Under the pieces are notes generated by a model. That model saw nothing but the letters and a program-made list of their open reading frames with translations, had not been told where the DNA came from and made no database searches. A program made the translations under genes and the position numbers. Below are positions 52,698 through 60,925 of a stretch of 64,000 bases of DNA, piece after piece; position 1 is the first letter of the stretch, and the number at the start of each line of letters is the position of its first letter. Source of the DNA: Azospirillum sp. 412522 (GTDB lineage: Bacteria > Pseudomonadota > Alphaproteobacteria > Azospirillales > Azospirillaceae); NCBI RefSeq assembly GCF_019805165.1, contig NZ_RWIJ01000027.1, forward strand, positions 1 to 64,000, in the 5' to 3' direction.

Positions 52698-53283
52698 TGC
52701 TTGGCAGCAGCTCGCGGTAAAAGGCTTCGATGTCCATCTTGGCGAGATACTTGCCCAGGCAGAAATGCGGCCCGATGCCGAAGGTGAGGTGGGGGTTCGG
52801 GGAACGGTCGACCCTGGGACGGTCGGGCTCCTCGAACACCGCTTCGTCACGGCAGGCCGAGGCGAAGGCCAGCATGATGGCGTCACCGGCGGGGATGGTC
52901 GTGCCACGCCACTCGACGGGCTTGTGCGGCGTCCGCATGAAATGCTTCACCGGCGCGGTCCAGCGGACGAACTCTTCCGCCGCCGTGCCGAGAAGGCCAA
53001 GATTCCCGCGCAGCTTCGCCATCCCGTCGGGAAATTCCAGCAACCCCTGCAGGCCGCCGCCGATCGAGGCCGCCGTCGCGTCATGGCCGGCGGCCGCAAC
53101 GATGACGTAATAGCTCAGCCGCTCATGGCCGGCCATCGGACAGCCGCCGACCTGCCCGTTCGCCCGGGTCGTCGCAATGTCGCTGCGCGGGTTCGCCCGG
53201 CGGTCTTCCGTCAGCACGTCGAAATTGGAGCGGAAATCGTCAAGGGCGTCGCGCGTCCCCTGCTCCTCCGCCACGCCCCCCGC
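52698..53283 (-). pseudogene. Cytochrome P450, truncated at both ends
   Basis: The minus strand reads a P450 core: DALDDFRSNFDVLTEDRRA, the I-helix AAAGHDATAASIGG, then EEFVRWTAPVKHFMRTP, and the heme loop FGIGPHFCLGKYLAKMD with its Cys ligand. The N-terminal half is missing where an ISL3-like fragment begins, and the last 30 or so residues are missing where potC ends. It cannot make a complete enzyme. The visible part resembles bacterial P450s acting on terpenes or steroids. Confidence 0.8.
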
Positions 53284-53309
53284 CGGTTGCGCCGTTGCTT
53301 GTCCGCTGA

Positions 53310-53627
53310 GCTGAACAGGCCTTCGTCTCGGCCCCGATCGCCGGAACTGGGACGAACCATCACTGTGGCCCATGACTTTCGGGCGATGGTCCGGGGACAC
53401 CGAGCCGAAGAGCTGTACAACTGGCCGTTGAAGGTGGACGGCACCGTCTTGGCGGGCTTCGCCATTGGTTTGAAGCGCGATCTTGCCGCAGTATGGACGG
53501 CTCTGTCGCTGCCGTGGAACACCGGGCCGGTGGAGGGGCAATTCAGCAGGCTGAAGACGGTCAAGCGCATGATGAACGGCTCAGCGGCTTCGATCTGCTG
53601 AGGCATCGCGTGCTTGAGGCCGCCTGA
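53310..53627 (+). pseudogene. ISL3-family transposase C-terminal fragment
   Basis: The frame reads ELYNWPLKVDGTVLAGFAIG, then LPWNTGPVEGQFSRLKTVKR, the conserved end of ISL3 transposases with the last catalytic Glu. A frameshift near 53580 moves the expected GFDLLRHRVLEAA tail to another frame, ending at 53625-53627. The N-terminal part is absent. It lies where the P450 gene is cut, so insertion and later decay are likely. Confidence 0.75.
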
Positions 53628-53739
53628 ATGCCCACGCCCAGGCTGCTACCCTGCGAGAATGCGGATGGACCGGTTGCCTGCATAAGCGGTCGCTTGAAGC
53701 GTCCGCAACGGAACAAAGCCGTTCACATTCCCCTCTCAC

Positions 53740-53758
53740 GCAAATAAGAATCACTTGC
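53740..53758 (+). promoter_or_regulatory. Possible Fur box before the iron block
   Basis: GCAAATAAGAATCACTTGC agrees with 12 of 19 positions of the E. coli Fur consensus and has GCAA/TTGC ends. It lies about 70 bp before the first small membrane-protein gene of the iron block. Confidence 0.4.
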
Positions 53759-53826
53759 AACTTCTATTCTTGATAGTCATAAGATTTATCAGATTGTCAA
53801 AATCGGATCCGGTCGCACTGGGAAGC

Positions 53827-54117
53827 ATGCCGATGGTGGTCACACTCGTTCACACACTGGCACTGGCGACAACGACGGCAGGTGCGGTTTCTTTATATCT
53901 GGCAGCCCCGCGCCAACAATGGCTGCCCCGGCCCCTGTCCGCTTGGCCCGGCCGGGTCGCCGGGACACTGGCGCTGAGCGCGGGATGGATGTTGTGGTCG
54001 GTGGTTCTGCACCCGGTGACTGCGATCTTCACCAGCCTGATCGTATCGATGGCGCTGTTCACCGCCCTGCCCTTCGCGGCAGTCGCGCGCGCGTCCGCTT
54101 TGGCACGGAAGACCTGA
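53827..54117 (+). CDS. Small membrane protein of the iron-uptake block (DUF3325-like)
   Basis: About 96 residues with three hydrophobic segments (LVHTLALATTTAGAVSLYLA, VAGTLALSAGWMLWSVVLHP, SLIVSMALFTALPFAAVA). Small proteins of this kind, annotated DUF3325 or DUF3649, often precede PepSY membrane proteins and TonB receptors in siderophore loci. The biochemical role is unknown. GGAAGC precedes the ATG at 53827; earlier in-frame starts add a hydrophobic leader without a ribosome site. Confidence 0.6.
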   Translation: MPMVVTLVHTLALATTTAGAVSLYLAAPRQQWLPRPLSAWPGRVAGTLALSAGWMLWSVVLHPVTAIFTSLIVSMALFTALPFAAVARASALARKT

Positions 54118-54120
54118 CGA

Positions 54121-54438
54121 ATGACCTCCCGACACTCCGTCGAACGGCCGAGAGCCGCAATTCGTCCCGATTGGTGGAGCAAGAGCTGCGCCGGAACCCT
54201 GCTGGGCTTCACGCTGGCAATCGCCCTGTCGGGTCTGTTCACCTGGTTCGGTCCCGGCGGGCCGGCGGCGGCGAACAAGTTCCAGTTCACCATGTGGATC
54301 GTGGCGCCCCTCTGGCTCGGAGTGGTCAGTTTCTGCTTCCTGTTCCGCAGCGGGCTGCGCGCATGGCTATGGCTGGGCGGCGCCAATCTGGTCGCCTACG
54401 CACTGCTGCTGGCCGGACGCGGCCCTCTGCCCCACTGA
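54121..54438 (+). CDS. Small iron-block membrane protein (DUF3649-like)
   Basis: 105 residues with three membrane segments (GTLLGFTLAIALSGLFTWFG, FTMWIVAPLWLGVVSFCFLF, AWLWLGGANLVAYALLLAG). It begins 3 bp after the previous stop and is followed by the PepSY gene, so all three should be co-transcribed. The FTMWIVAPLWLGVVSFCFLFR segment recurs in small proteins next to ferric-siderophore genes. The function is unknown, possibly help in siderophore reduction or transport across the inner membrane. Confidence 0.6.
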   Translation: MTSRHSVERPRAAIRPDWWSKSCAGTLLGFTLAIALSGLFTWFGPGGPAAANKFQFTMWIVAPLWLGVVSFCFLFRSGLRAWLWLGGANLVAYALLLAGRGPLPH

Positions 54439-54472
54439 TCTCCCCGCCGTCATCCTTCCGGGACGAAACCCC

Positions 54473-56140
54473 ATGCGCTCCGAAGTCATCCGCCTCTACC
54501 GTCAGGTCCATAGCTGGACCGGCATCCTGACCGGATTGATCCTGTTCGTCTGCTTCTACGCCGGCGCCGTGACGATGTTCAAGGAGCCGCTGGAACGCTG
54601 GATCACGCCACCCGCTGCCGTGACACCGATGGCGCTGGATGGAGCCGAGGAACTGATCGCCGCCACCCGCGCCCTGCGGCCGGAGGTGCGTGACTTCACT
54701 TTGGCGCTCGACCCGGTGCTGTCCGGCGAAGCGCCCCTGCGCCTGACCTGGACGGAGGAACGGATCGATCCCGCCCCCTGGGCGGCGACGCTGGACCCCG
54801 ACGGCTCGGTGACGGTGGACCGGCTCGATCCCGCCGGCATCGGGCTGCTGGTGGACGTGCTGCACCGGACGGCAGGCATTCCCGGCGACCTGGATATCGG
54901 CACCATGGTGACGGGAATCGCCAGCGCGCTTTACGTCGTGGCGCTGGTGTCCGGCGTCATCGTGCTGCTGCCGTCGCTGGTCAAGGATTTCCTTGTCCTG
55001 CGCGTCACCGCGAACCTGAAGCGGATGTGGCTCGACGCCCACAACGTGCTGGGAATCGTCAGCCTGCCCTTTCACATCGTGATCGCCCTGTCGGCGGTGG
55101 TGTTCGGCCTGCACGACCAGATCTACGACGCGCTGGACGAGGTCGTCTATGATGGACGGATGCGGACGGTGATCGCCGCCAGCAGCCCCTTTCGCGGCGT
55201 CAGGAAGGACACCGGCCCCGCCACGATGCTGGCGCCGCAGGCGTTCCTGGAGCGCGTGCACGCGCTGGAGCCCGGCTTCGCCCCGACCAGCCTGGAATAT
55301 CACGATGCCGGCACCCGCGCCGCGACCGTGCGCGTCTGGGGGCACGATGCGCGCTATCTGGTGCGGCGCGAAGGTTTCGTCCTGCTGGGGGCGATCGATG
55401 GCCGGGTGATCGACACCGAATACATGCCGGGGCACCAGGGACCATGGTCGTCCACCGTCTCGGCCTTCTTCGCGCTGCATTTCGGCAGCTTCGGCGGCGA
55501 GGTCGTGCGCTGGACCTATTTCCTGCTGGGACTGGCGGGGGCGCTGCTGTTCTATACCGGCAATCTGTTGTGGATCGAATCGAGGCGCCGCACCGAACGG
55601 CGGGCCGGCGGACCGGTGAAGCAGAGCCGCTCCACCCGCCTGCTCGCCGCCGGTACGGTCGGTGTCTGTCTGGGCTGCGTCGGTGGCCTGTCATCGTCCA
55701 TCGCCGCCGGAAAATGGCTGAACGGGCTGGTCGACGATCTGCACGCCTGGCATTGGGGCATCTATTACGTCGCGTTCCTAGGCGCGTGCGTCTGGGCCTT
55801 CCTGCGCGGCGCCGCGCGGGCGGGTGTGGAGTTGCTGTGGGCCTCGGCGGCGGCCAGCGCCGCGATCCCGGCCACCAGCCTGCTGGGATGGCTGGCGCCC
55901 GGCCTCGGGCTATGGGCATCGCCCGGGTTGATCGGCGTCGATCTGGTGGCGCTGGCCGGTGCGCTGGCGCTGGCGTCGATGGCGCGCCTCACCGCCCGGC
56001 GCGCGCAGGCCGGACCGCAAGACAGCGTATGGGCAACGGGCGCAAGCACCGTCCATCCCGGCCGTTCGGCACCGTCGAACAGAACCGAAGTGCGCCCTAT
56101 TGCCGCACCACAGTCAATGACCTCGACTACAGAAGTATAG
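54473..56140 (+). CDS. PepSY-associated membrane protein (ferric-siderophore reductase-like)
   Basis: 555 residues. The first membrane helix carries IRLYRQVHSWTGILTGLILF, whose His is typical of PepSY_TM proteins. A PepSY domain follows, then two central helices with DAHNVLGIVSLPFHIVIALS, a second periplasmic domain and four to five C-terminal helices. His pairs in the helices could bind heme. Members of this family reduce or process ferric siderophores in the inner membrane. The context with a TonB receptor and Fur-box candidates supports that. Confidence 0.8.
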   Translation: MRSEVIRLYRQVHSWTGILTGLILFVCFYAGAVTMFKEPLERWITPPAAVTPMALDGAEELIAATRALRPEVRDFTLALDPVLSGEAPLRLTWTEERIDPAPWAATLDPDGSVTVDRLDPAGIGLLVDVLHRTAGIPGDLDIGTMVTGIASALYVVALVSGVIVLLPSLVKDFLVLRVTANLKRMWLDAHNVLGIVSLPFHIVIALSAVVFGLHDQIYDALDEVVYDGRMRTVIAASSPFRGVRKDTGPATMLAPQAFLERVHALEPGFAPTSLEYHDAGTRAATVRVWGHDARYLVRREGFVLLGAIDGRVIDTEYMPGHQGPWSSTVSAFFALHFGSFGGEVVRWTYFLLGLAGALLFYTGNLLWIESRRRTERRAGGPVKQSRSTRLLAAGTVGVCLGCVGGLSSSIAAGKWLNGLVDDLHAWHWGIYYVAFLGACVWAFLRGAARAGVELLWASAAASAAIPATSLLGWLAPGLGLWASPGLIGVDLVALAGALALASMARLTARRAQAGPQDSVWATGASTVHPGRSAPSNRTEVRPIAAPQSMTSTTEV

Positions 56141-56327
56141 ATCTGATAAAATCGTAGATTTTAAAATAAATATGCCGCCTTTTTCTGTCAAGGCGATAGT
56201 TTTTGGCGGCTACTCGACTGGAACTCTCCAGTATTTGTTCGCAAATCTGACATTTTTTATTTCAGTCCTAACGTCATAACCCTTGCGGCAAAAGTGGTCA
56301 TACGATAACAAACCCGAGGGGCATATG

Positions 56328-56346
56328 CGAATGAGTCGCATTATCA
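56328..56346 (+). promoter_or_regulatory. Fur-box candidate before the TonB receptor gene
   Basis: GCGAATGAGTCGCATTATC matches 13 of 19 positions of the Fur consensus, including both AATGA and CATTATC halves, and overlaps the dyad ATGCGA-N5-TCGCAT. It sits in an AT-rich 237-bp gap, 32 bp before the receptor ATG. Confidence 0.6.
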
Positions 56347-56377
56347 ACTTGCATAAGCATAATCAGGGGATATCGAC

Positions 56378-58360
56378 ATGACCAATCGCACTGTGGAGGC
56401 TCGGGCGCGGGACGGTGCCATGCTGGTGGCGCCAATGCTGGTGGTGGCGGTGCTGGCGGGGGGAACGCCGGCACTGGCTCAAACCGGCGAACAGACGGGC
56501 ACCGGTGACAAGACCCAGATGCTGGGCGGCCAGATCCTGGGTCCGGTGACGGTCACCGCGACCGGCACGCCGGAAAGCACGCTGATCGCGCCGGCCTTCA
56601 CCACCGTCATCACGTCGGAGGATTTGAAGAAGGATGGCCCTGCCACCGGCCTGCCGGAGATCCTGAGCCGCACGGTGGGTGTCAACGACAGCACCGACGC
56701 AATCGGCCGTGACGAGGTGGTCGTCCGCGGCCTGGGCGCCAACTACACGCTGGTGCTGGTCAACGGCCGCCGGGTATCCACCTCCGACGCGCTGTGGCGT
56801 GGCGGCGACTTCGACTACCATTCGGTGCCGCTGTCCGCCATCGAACGGGTCGAGGTGGTGCGCGGCCCGATGTCGGCCTTGTACGGGTCGGACGCCATCG
56901 GCGGCGTGGTCAACATCATCACCAAGAAGCCGACGGACAAGTGGACCGGCGAGATCGGCGGCGAGTACCGGTTCGTGCCGGCCGGACGCGGCGGCAACCA
57001 GTTCCGCACCACCCTGTCGGCCGCCGGTCCGGTCACCGACAAGGTCTCGGCGACCGTCGCGGCGGAATATTACCGCCGCCAGCCCTGGTATCACGACTCC
57101 AAGAACAACGGGACCGTCCCGGTCCTGGAGAAGAAGGATCTGAAGAACCTCCTGTCCACCGTCACCTGGGACGTGACCGAGAACCAGGCCCTGGACGTCA
57201 ATTACGGCCTGAACCACGACCACCGGCCCTACAACGTCTATGACCGCTGGAGCTCCTACAGCGAGCAGGACGTGGTCCGCAACACGGTCGGCATCGCCCA
57301 CCGCGGCAAGTGGGATTGGGGCAACACGCTGCTGGAGGCCAATTACGAACGCGGCAACATCGACGACTACAACAGCTCCTACAACGCGCCGCAGCAACGG
57401 CACATGAAGGAAAAGAACATCTTCCTGCATGGCCGCACCGACTTCCGGCTGGCCTTCAACCATCTGACCGCCGGCGCCGAATACCGCAAGCAGACGGTGG
57501 AGGATCCCGACACCTTCCTGCAGACCGGGCGGTCGGAGATCGCACAGAAAGCCGTCTATCTGCAGGATCAGATCGACCTGACCGACCAGCTGACGCTGAC
57601 GCTCGGCAGCCGCTACGACCATCACGAAATCTTCGGCGGGAATTTCACCAGCCGCGCCAACGCCGTCTATGCGCTGACCAAGTCGGTCTCGCTGAAGGCC
57701 GGCGTCAGCCAGGGCTACAAGGCGCCGGACGCCTATCAGCTCAGCCGCGAATACCGGGTCATCAGCTGCGGCGGTCGCTGTTTCCTGTCGGGCAACCCCG
57801 ATCTCGAGCCCGAGACCAGCACCAACTACGAAGCCGGCGTCGAGGTGCGCCAGGACCGCTGGGACGCCAGCGTCGTGGTGTTCAGGAACAAGGTCAAGGA
57901 CATGATCCAGGCGGTCTATGATCCGGTGGCCGTGGCCCGCAACTGGAGCAACGTCTCCAGCGTCGACATCTCCGGCATCGAGGTGACCGGGTCGGTGACC
58001 ATCACCAGGGACCTGACGGCCTCGGGCAACTACGCGTACCTCTATACCAAGAACAACAGCGGCGCCGAGCTGGAGAACCGTCCCCGCCACAAGCTCAACG
58101 CCGACCTGACCTGGCAGGCGCTGGACAATCTCGGCGCCACGGTATCGGCGACCTACACCGGCCCGCAATATGAGGGCACGTCGAAGATGCCGGGCTACAC
58201 GCTGCTGAACCTGGGTGTGAATGCCGACGTCAACGACGCGATCCGCGTCGGTGCCGGCGTGAAGAACATCACCAACGTCATCCTGTCCGAAAAGAACACC
58301 GGTTTTCAGACCGTGGAGATGGGGCGCAGCTTCTACGTCAGCGCCAACTACCGGTTCTGA
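56378..58360 (+). CDS. TonB-dependent siderophore receptor
   Basis: 660 residues. A signal peptide runs to about residue 35 (TPALAQ). The plug domain has LPEILSRTVGVN, VVVRGLGANYTLVLVNGRR and VEVVRGPMSALYGSDAIGGV, and the beta-barrel ends with the C-terminal Phe (SANYRF). A CysxxxxCys pair in the barrel (SCGGRC) is probably in an outer loop. Length and plug pattern fit catecholate-type receptors such as FepA/BfrA relatives, but the ligand is not certain. AGGGGAT precedes the ATG and a Fur-box candidate lies upstream. Confidence 0.88.
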   Translation: MTNRTVEARARDGAMLVAPMLVVAVLAGGTPALAQTGEQTGTGDKTQMLGGQILGPVTVTATGTPESTLIAPAFTTVITSEDLKKDGPATGLPEILSRTVGVNDSTDAIGRDEVVVRGLGANYTLVLVNGRRVSTSDALWRGGDFDYHSVPLSAIERVEVVRGPMSALYGSDAIGGVVNIITKKPTDKWTGEIGGEYRFVPAGRGGNQFRTTLSAAGPVTDKVSATVAAEYYRRQPWYHDSKNNGTVPVLEKKDLKNLLSTVTWDVTENQALDVNYGLNHDHRPYNVYDRWSSYSEQDVVRNTVGIAHRGKWDWGNTLLEANYERGNIDDYNSSYNAPQQRHMKEKNIFLHGRTDFRLAFNHLTAGAEYRKQTVEDPDTFLQTGRSEIAQKAVYLQDQIDLTDQLTLTLGSRYDHHEIFGGNFTSRANAVYALTKSVSLKAGVSQGYKAPDAYQLSREYRVISCGGRCFLSGNPDLEPETSTNYEAGVEVRQDRWDASVVVFRNKVKDMIQAVYDPVAVARNWSNVSSVDISGIEVTGSVTITRDLTASGNYAYLYTKNNSGAELENRPRHKLNADLTWQALDNLGATVSATYTGPQYEGTSKMPGYTLLNLGVNADVNDAIRVGAGVKNITNVILSEKNTGFQTVEMGRSFYVSANYRF

Positions 58361-58507
58361 GCAGGTTCCGTCCGCTTTGCGGCCGCCCGTCCCGGTCCAT
58401 CCGGAGGCGGGCGGCCTTTGGAGCGTGATCGGTTCAAGCGGAAATGCCCGAACCGCGAATCACACGAAAAGCCAAAAGCCAACCGCTCACGCTGCGGGAG
58501 AACCGCG

Positions 58508-59779
58508 ATGGCGCTTTCCAAATTGTTCGTCGACATCGGCCTGTTGAGGACCAACCCCGATTTCCGCCGGGTGCTGATCGCTCGGGCGATCTCGCTCCTG
58601 GGCCTCGGCCTGCTGGCCGTGGCGGTGCCGCTGCAGGTCTATGATCTGACCGGTTCCAGCCTGCAGGTCGGGGTGGCCGTGGCCTGCGACGGTGTCGGCA
58701 TGTTCCTCGGCCTGCTGCTGGGAGGGCTATTGACCGACCGCCGCGACCGCCGGACCCTGATCCTGGCGGCGCGCGGACTGTGCGGGCTGGGGTTCCTGGG
58801 TCTGGCGGCCAATGCGGCGATGCCGTCGCCGTCGCTGGCCGCCATCTACGCCCTGTCCTTCTGGGACGGGTTCTTCGGAGCCATCGGCGTCAATGCGCTG
58901 CTGGCGGCGATGCCCCATCTGGTCGGTCGCGCCAACCTGATGCAGGCGCGGGCGCTCGGCATGCTGACCATGCGCTTCGCCACCATCCTGTCTCCGGCCC
59001 TGGGCGGGCTGCTGATCGCCGCCGCCGGGGCGGGGTGGGCCTATCTCGCCACCGCCGTCGCCACCGGCTTGTCGGTGGCGACGCTGATCGGCCTGCCGTC
59101 GATGGCGCCCGAACGCGGCGGGACCGACAACCCGTTGCGTCTGATGGCCGAAGCCCTCGCCTTCCTCGCCGGGCACCGGGTGATCCCGGGGGTCGTGGCG
59201 CTGGGCTGCCTCACCACGCTCGCCACCGGCATCCGCGTCCTCTTCCCCGCCCTGGTGGAGACCGTCTATGGCGGCGGCGCCGTCGCGGCCGGGCTGCTCT
59301 ACAGCGCCGTGCCGGTTGGGGCGACGCTGGGGGCGGCACTCAGCGGCTGGGCGACGGGGCTGCGGCGTCCAGGGCTGACCATGGGGCTGGTCTGCATGGC
59401 GGCCTTCGCCTGCGTCGCGGCGATGGGTGCCGTCGGCAGCCTGTTCGTCGCCCTGCCGGCGCTGGTGCTGTTCGGCTACGTCACCGCCATCGCCTCCCTT
59501 CTCGAATACAGCATGGTTCAGGGCCACACCCCCGACGGCATGCAGGGCCGCGTCAACAGCCTGTGGGCCGCGCAGGACGTGATCGGCGATGGCGTCGGCA
59601 CCGTCGGGCTGGGATTCCTGGCCGCCCTGACGGGCCCAGCCGCCGGCATCCTGCTGTTCGGCCTGGCGGCCCTCGGGCTCTGCGCCGCCGTGACCGCCGC
59701 CGCCGGCACCATGCGCAACGCGCCGCTTGCCGATCCCAGGCTGACCGATCCAAGGCTGGCCGAAGGAGCCGGGCCATGA
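58508..59779 (+). CDS. MFS exporter, EntS-like
   Basis: 423 residues with 12 predicted helices. The first loops (LIARAISLLGLGLLAVAVPL, GLLTDRRDRRTLIL) and the later YGGGAVAAGLLYSAVPVGA follow the EntS/enterobactin exporter group. It is suggested to export a siderophore or its precursor across the inner membrane. The start at 58508 has GGGAGAACC before it; an upstream in-frame ATG at 58418 adds a basic leader not seen in the family. The stop overlaps the next ATG by 4 bp. No siderophore synthesis genes are visible here. Confidence 0.82.
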   Translation: MALSKLFVDIGLLRTNPDFRRVLIARAISLLGLGLLAVAVPLQVYDLTGSSLQVGVAVACDGVGMFLGLLLGGLLTDRRDRRTLILAARGLCGLGFLGLAANAAMPSPSLAAIYALSFWDGFFGAIGVNALLAAMPHLVGRANLMQARALGMLTMRFATILSPALGGLLIAAAGAGWAYLATAVATGLSVATLIGLPSMAPERGGTDNPLRLMAEALAFLAGHRVIPGVVALGCLTTLATGIRVLFPALVETVYGGGAVAAGLLYSAVPVGATLGAALSGWATGLRRPGLTMGLVCMAAFACVAAMGAVGSLFVALPALVLFGYVTAIASLLEYSMVQGHTPDGMQGRVNSLWAAQDVIGDGVGTVGLGFLAALTGPAAGILLFGLAALGLCAAVTAAAGTMRNAPLADPRLTDPRLAEGAGP

Positions 59780-60867
59780 AGCACGCCCTCCCCGTCCTCA
59801 TCGTCGCGGCGCTGGCATTGCCGGCGCTTCCGTCGCCGCCGGCCCATGCCCAGATGCGGGTGAAGGTGACCCCGGTGGTCGCCGCCCCCCTCCACCAGAC
59901 GCTGCAACTGCCCGGGACGCTGGTCTCCCCGCGCAGCAGCGCCCTGTCCGCGCAGGTGGAAGGCCAGGTGGAGGCCATGCTGGTCGAGGCCGGCGACCCC
60001 GTGGCGGCCGGCCAGCCCCTGCTGCGGCTGGACGACACGCTCGCCCGGCTGGAGCTGCAGCGGCTGGAGAACTCCCTGGCCGAGGCCGAGCATGTGCAGC
60101 GCGACGCCCAGCGCCTTGCCCGCGAGGCCGGGGCGCTGGTCGGCGTGCAGGGCGTGTCGCGCTCCAGATACGGCACCCTGCTCGCCCAGGCGGCCATCGA
60201 GGAGGCCAAGGTCCGGCAGTTGCGCGACGCCGTCGCCATGCAGCGCGAAAGGCTCGACCGCCACACGGTCGCGGCTCCTTTCGCCGGGGTGGTCACCGAA
60301 CGGCGGACCGAGCGCGGACAATGGGTCGGCAGCGGCGCGTCCGTGCTGCAGCTGACCGCCACCGACCCGCTGCGCGTCGAGATCGACGTGCCGGAACGCC
60401 AGCATGGCCGGATCTCCGCCGGTACGCCGGCCAGCGTCCAGGTGGCCGATGCGCCGGTCGACGACGCCATCGCCGCGCGGGTCGACCGGGTGGTCCCGGC
60501 CGCAGATCCGGTCAGCCGCAGCTTCCGCGTCCATGTGACGCTCGCCAATCCCGGCGGGCGGCTGATGGCGGGCATGTCGGCACGGGTGACCTTCACGCTG
60601 GACCGGACCGGCGACGGGCCGGGGATCGCCCTGCAGGTTCCGGCCGATGCGGTCGAACGGCAACCCGACGGCAGCGCCCGCGTCTGGGTGGTCCAGCGCA
60701 GCGGCGGCGGCGCGGTGGCGCGTCCCGTGACGGTCCGCACCGGCCGCCATGTCGGCGGCCATGTCGAGATCGCCAGCCCGGACCTGAGCGCCGACGACCT
60801 GGTGGTGGTCCAGGGCAACGAGGGCCTGCGCCCCGACCAGCCGGTCTTGCCGGACATGGTCGGCTGA
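59776..60867 (+). CDS. RND efflux periplasmic adaptor subunit
   Basis: 363 residues of the membrane-fusion family. A signal peptide ends near PPAHAQ. The lipoyl half-motifs are SALSAQVEGQVEAMLVEAGD and VAAPFAGVVTERRTERGQWV, with a helical hairpin between them (about 85-160). Beta-barrel and membrane-proximal parts follow. It should link the pump encoded downstream to an outer-membrane channel, whose gene is not in the window. The ATGA overlap with the exporter gene shows translational coupling, so MFS and RND parts are made together. Confidence 0.86.
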   Translation: MKHALPVLIVAALALPALPSPPAHAQMRVKVTPVVAAPLHQTLQLPGTLVSPRSSALSAQVEGQVEAMLVEAGDPVAAGQPLLRLDDTLARLELQRLENSLAEAEHVQRDAQRLAREAGALVGVQGVSRSRYGTLLAQAAIEEAKVRQLRDAVAMQRERLDRHTVAAPFAGVVTERRTERGQWVGSGASVLQLTATDPLRVEIDVPERQHGRISAGTPASVQVADAPVDDAIAARVDRVVPAADPVSRSFRVHVTLANPGGRLMAGMSARVTFTLDRTGDGPGIALQVPADAVERQPDGSARVWVVQRSGGGAVARPVTVRTGRHVGGHVEIASPDLSADDLVVVQGNEGLRPDQPVLPDMVG

Positions 60868-60925
60868 AATTCCGCCAGCTGAATTTGGCCGGCCGAATTT
60901 GGCCGGCTGACGGGAGACGAGACGA

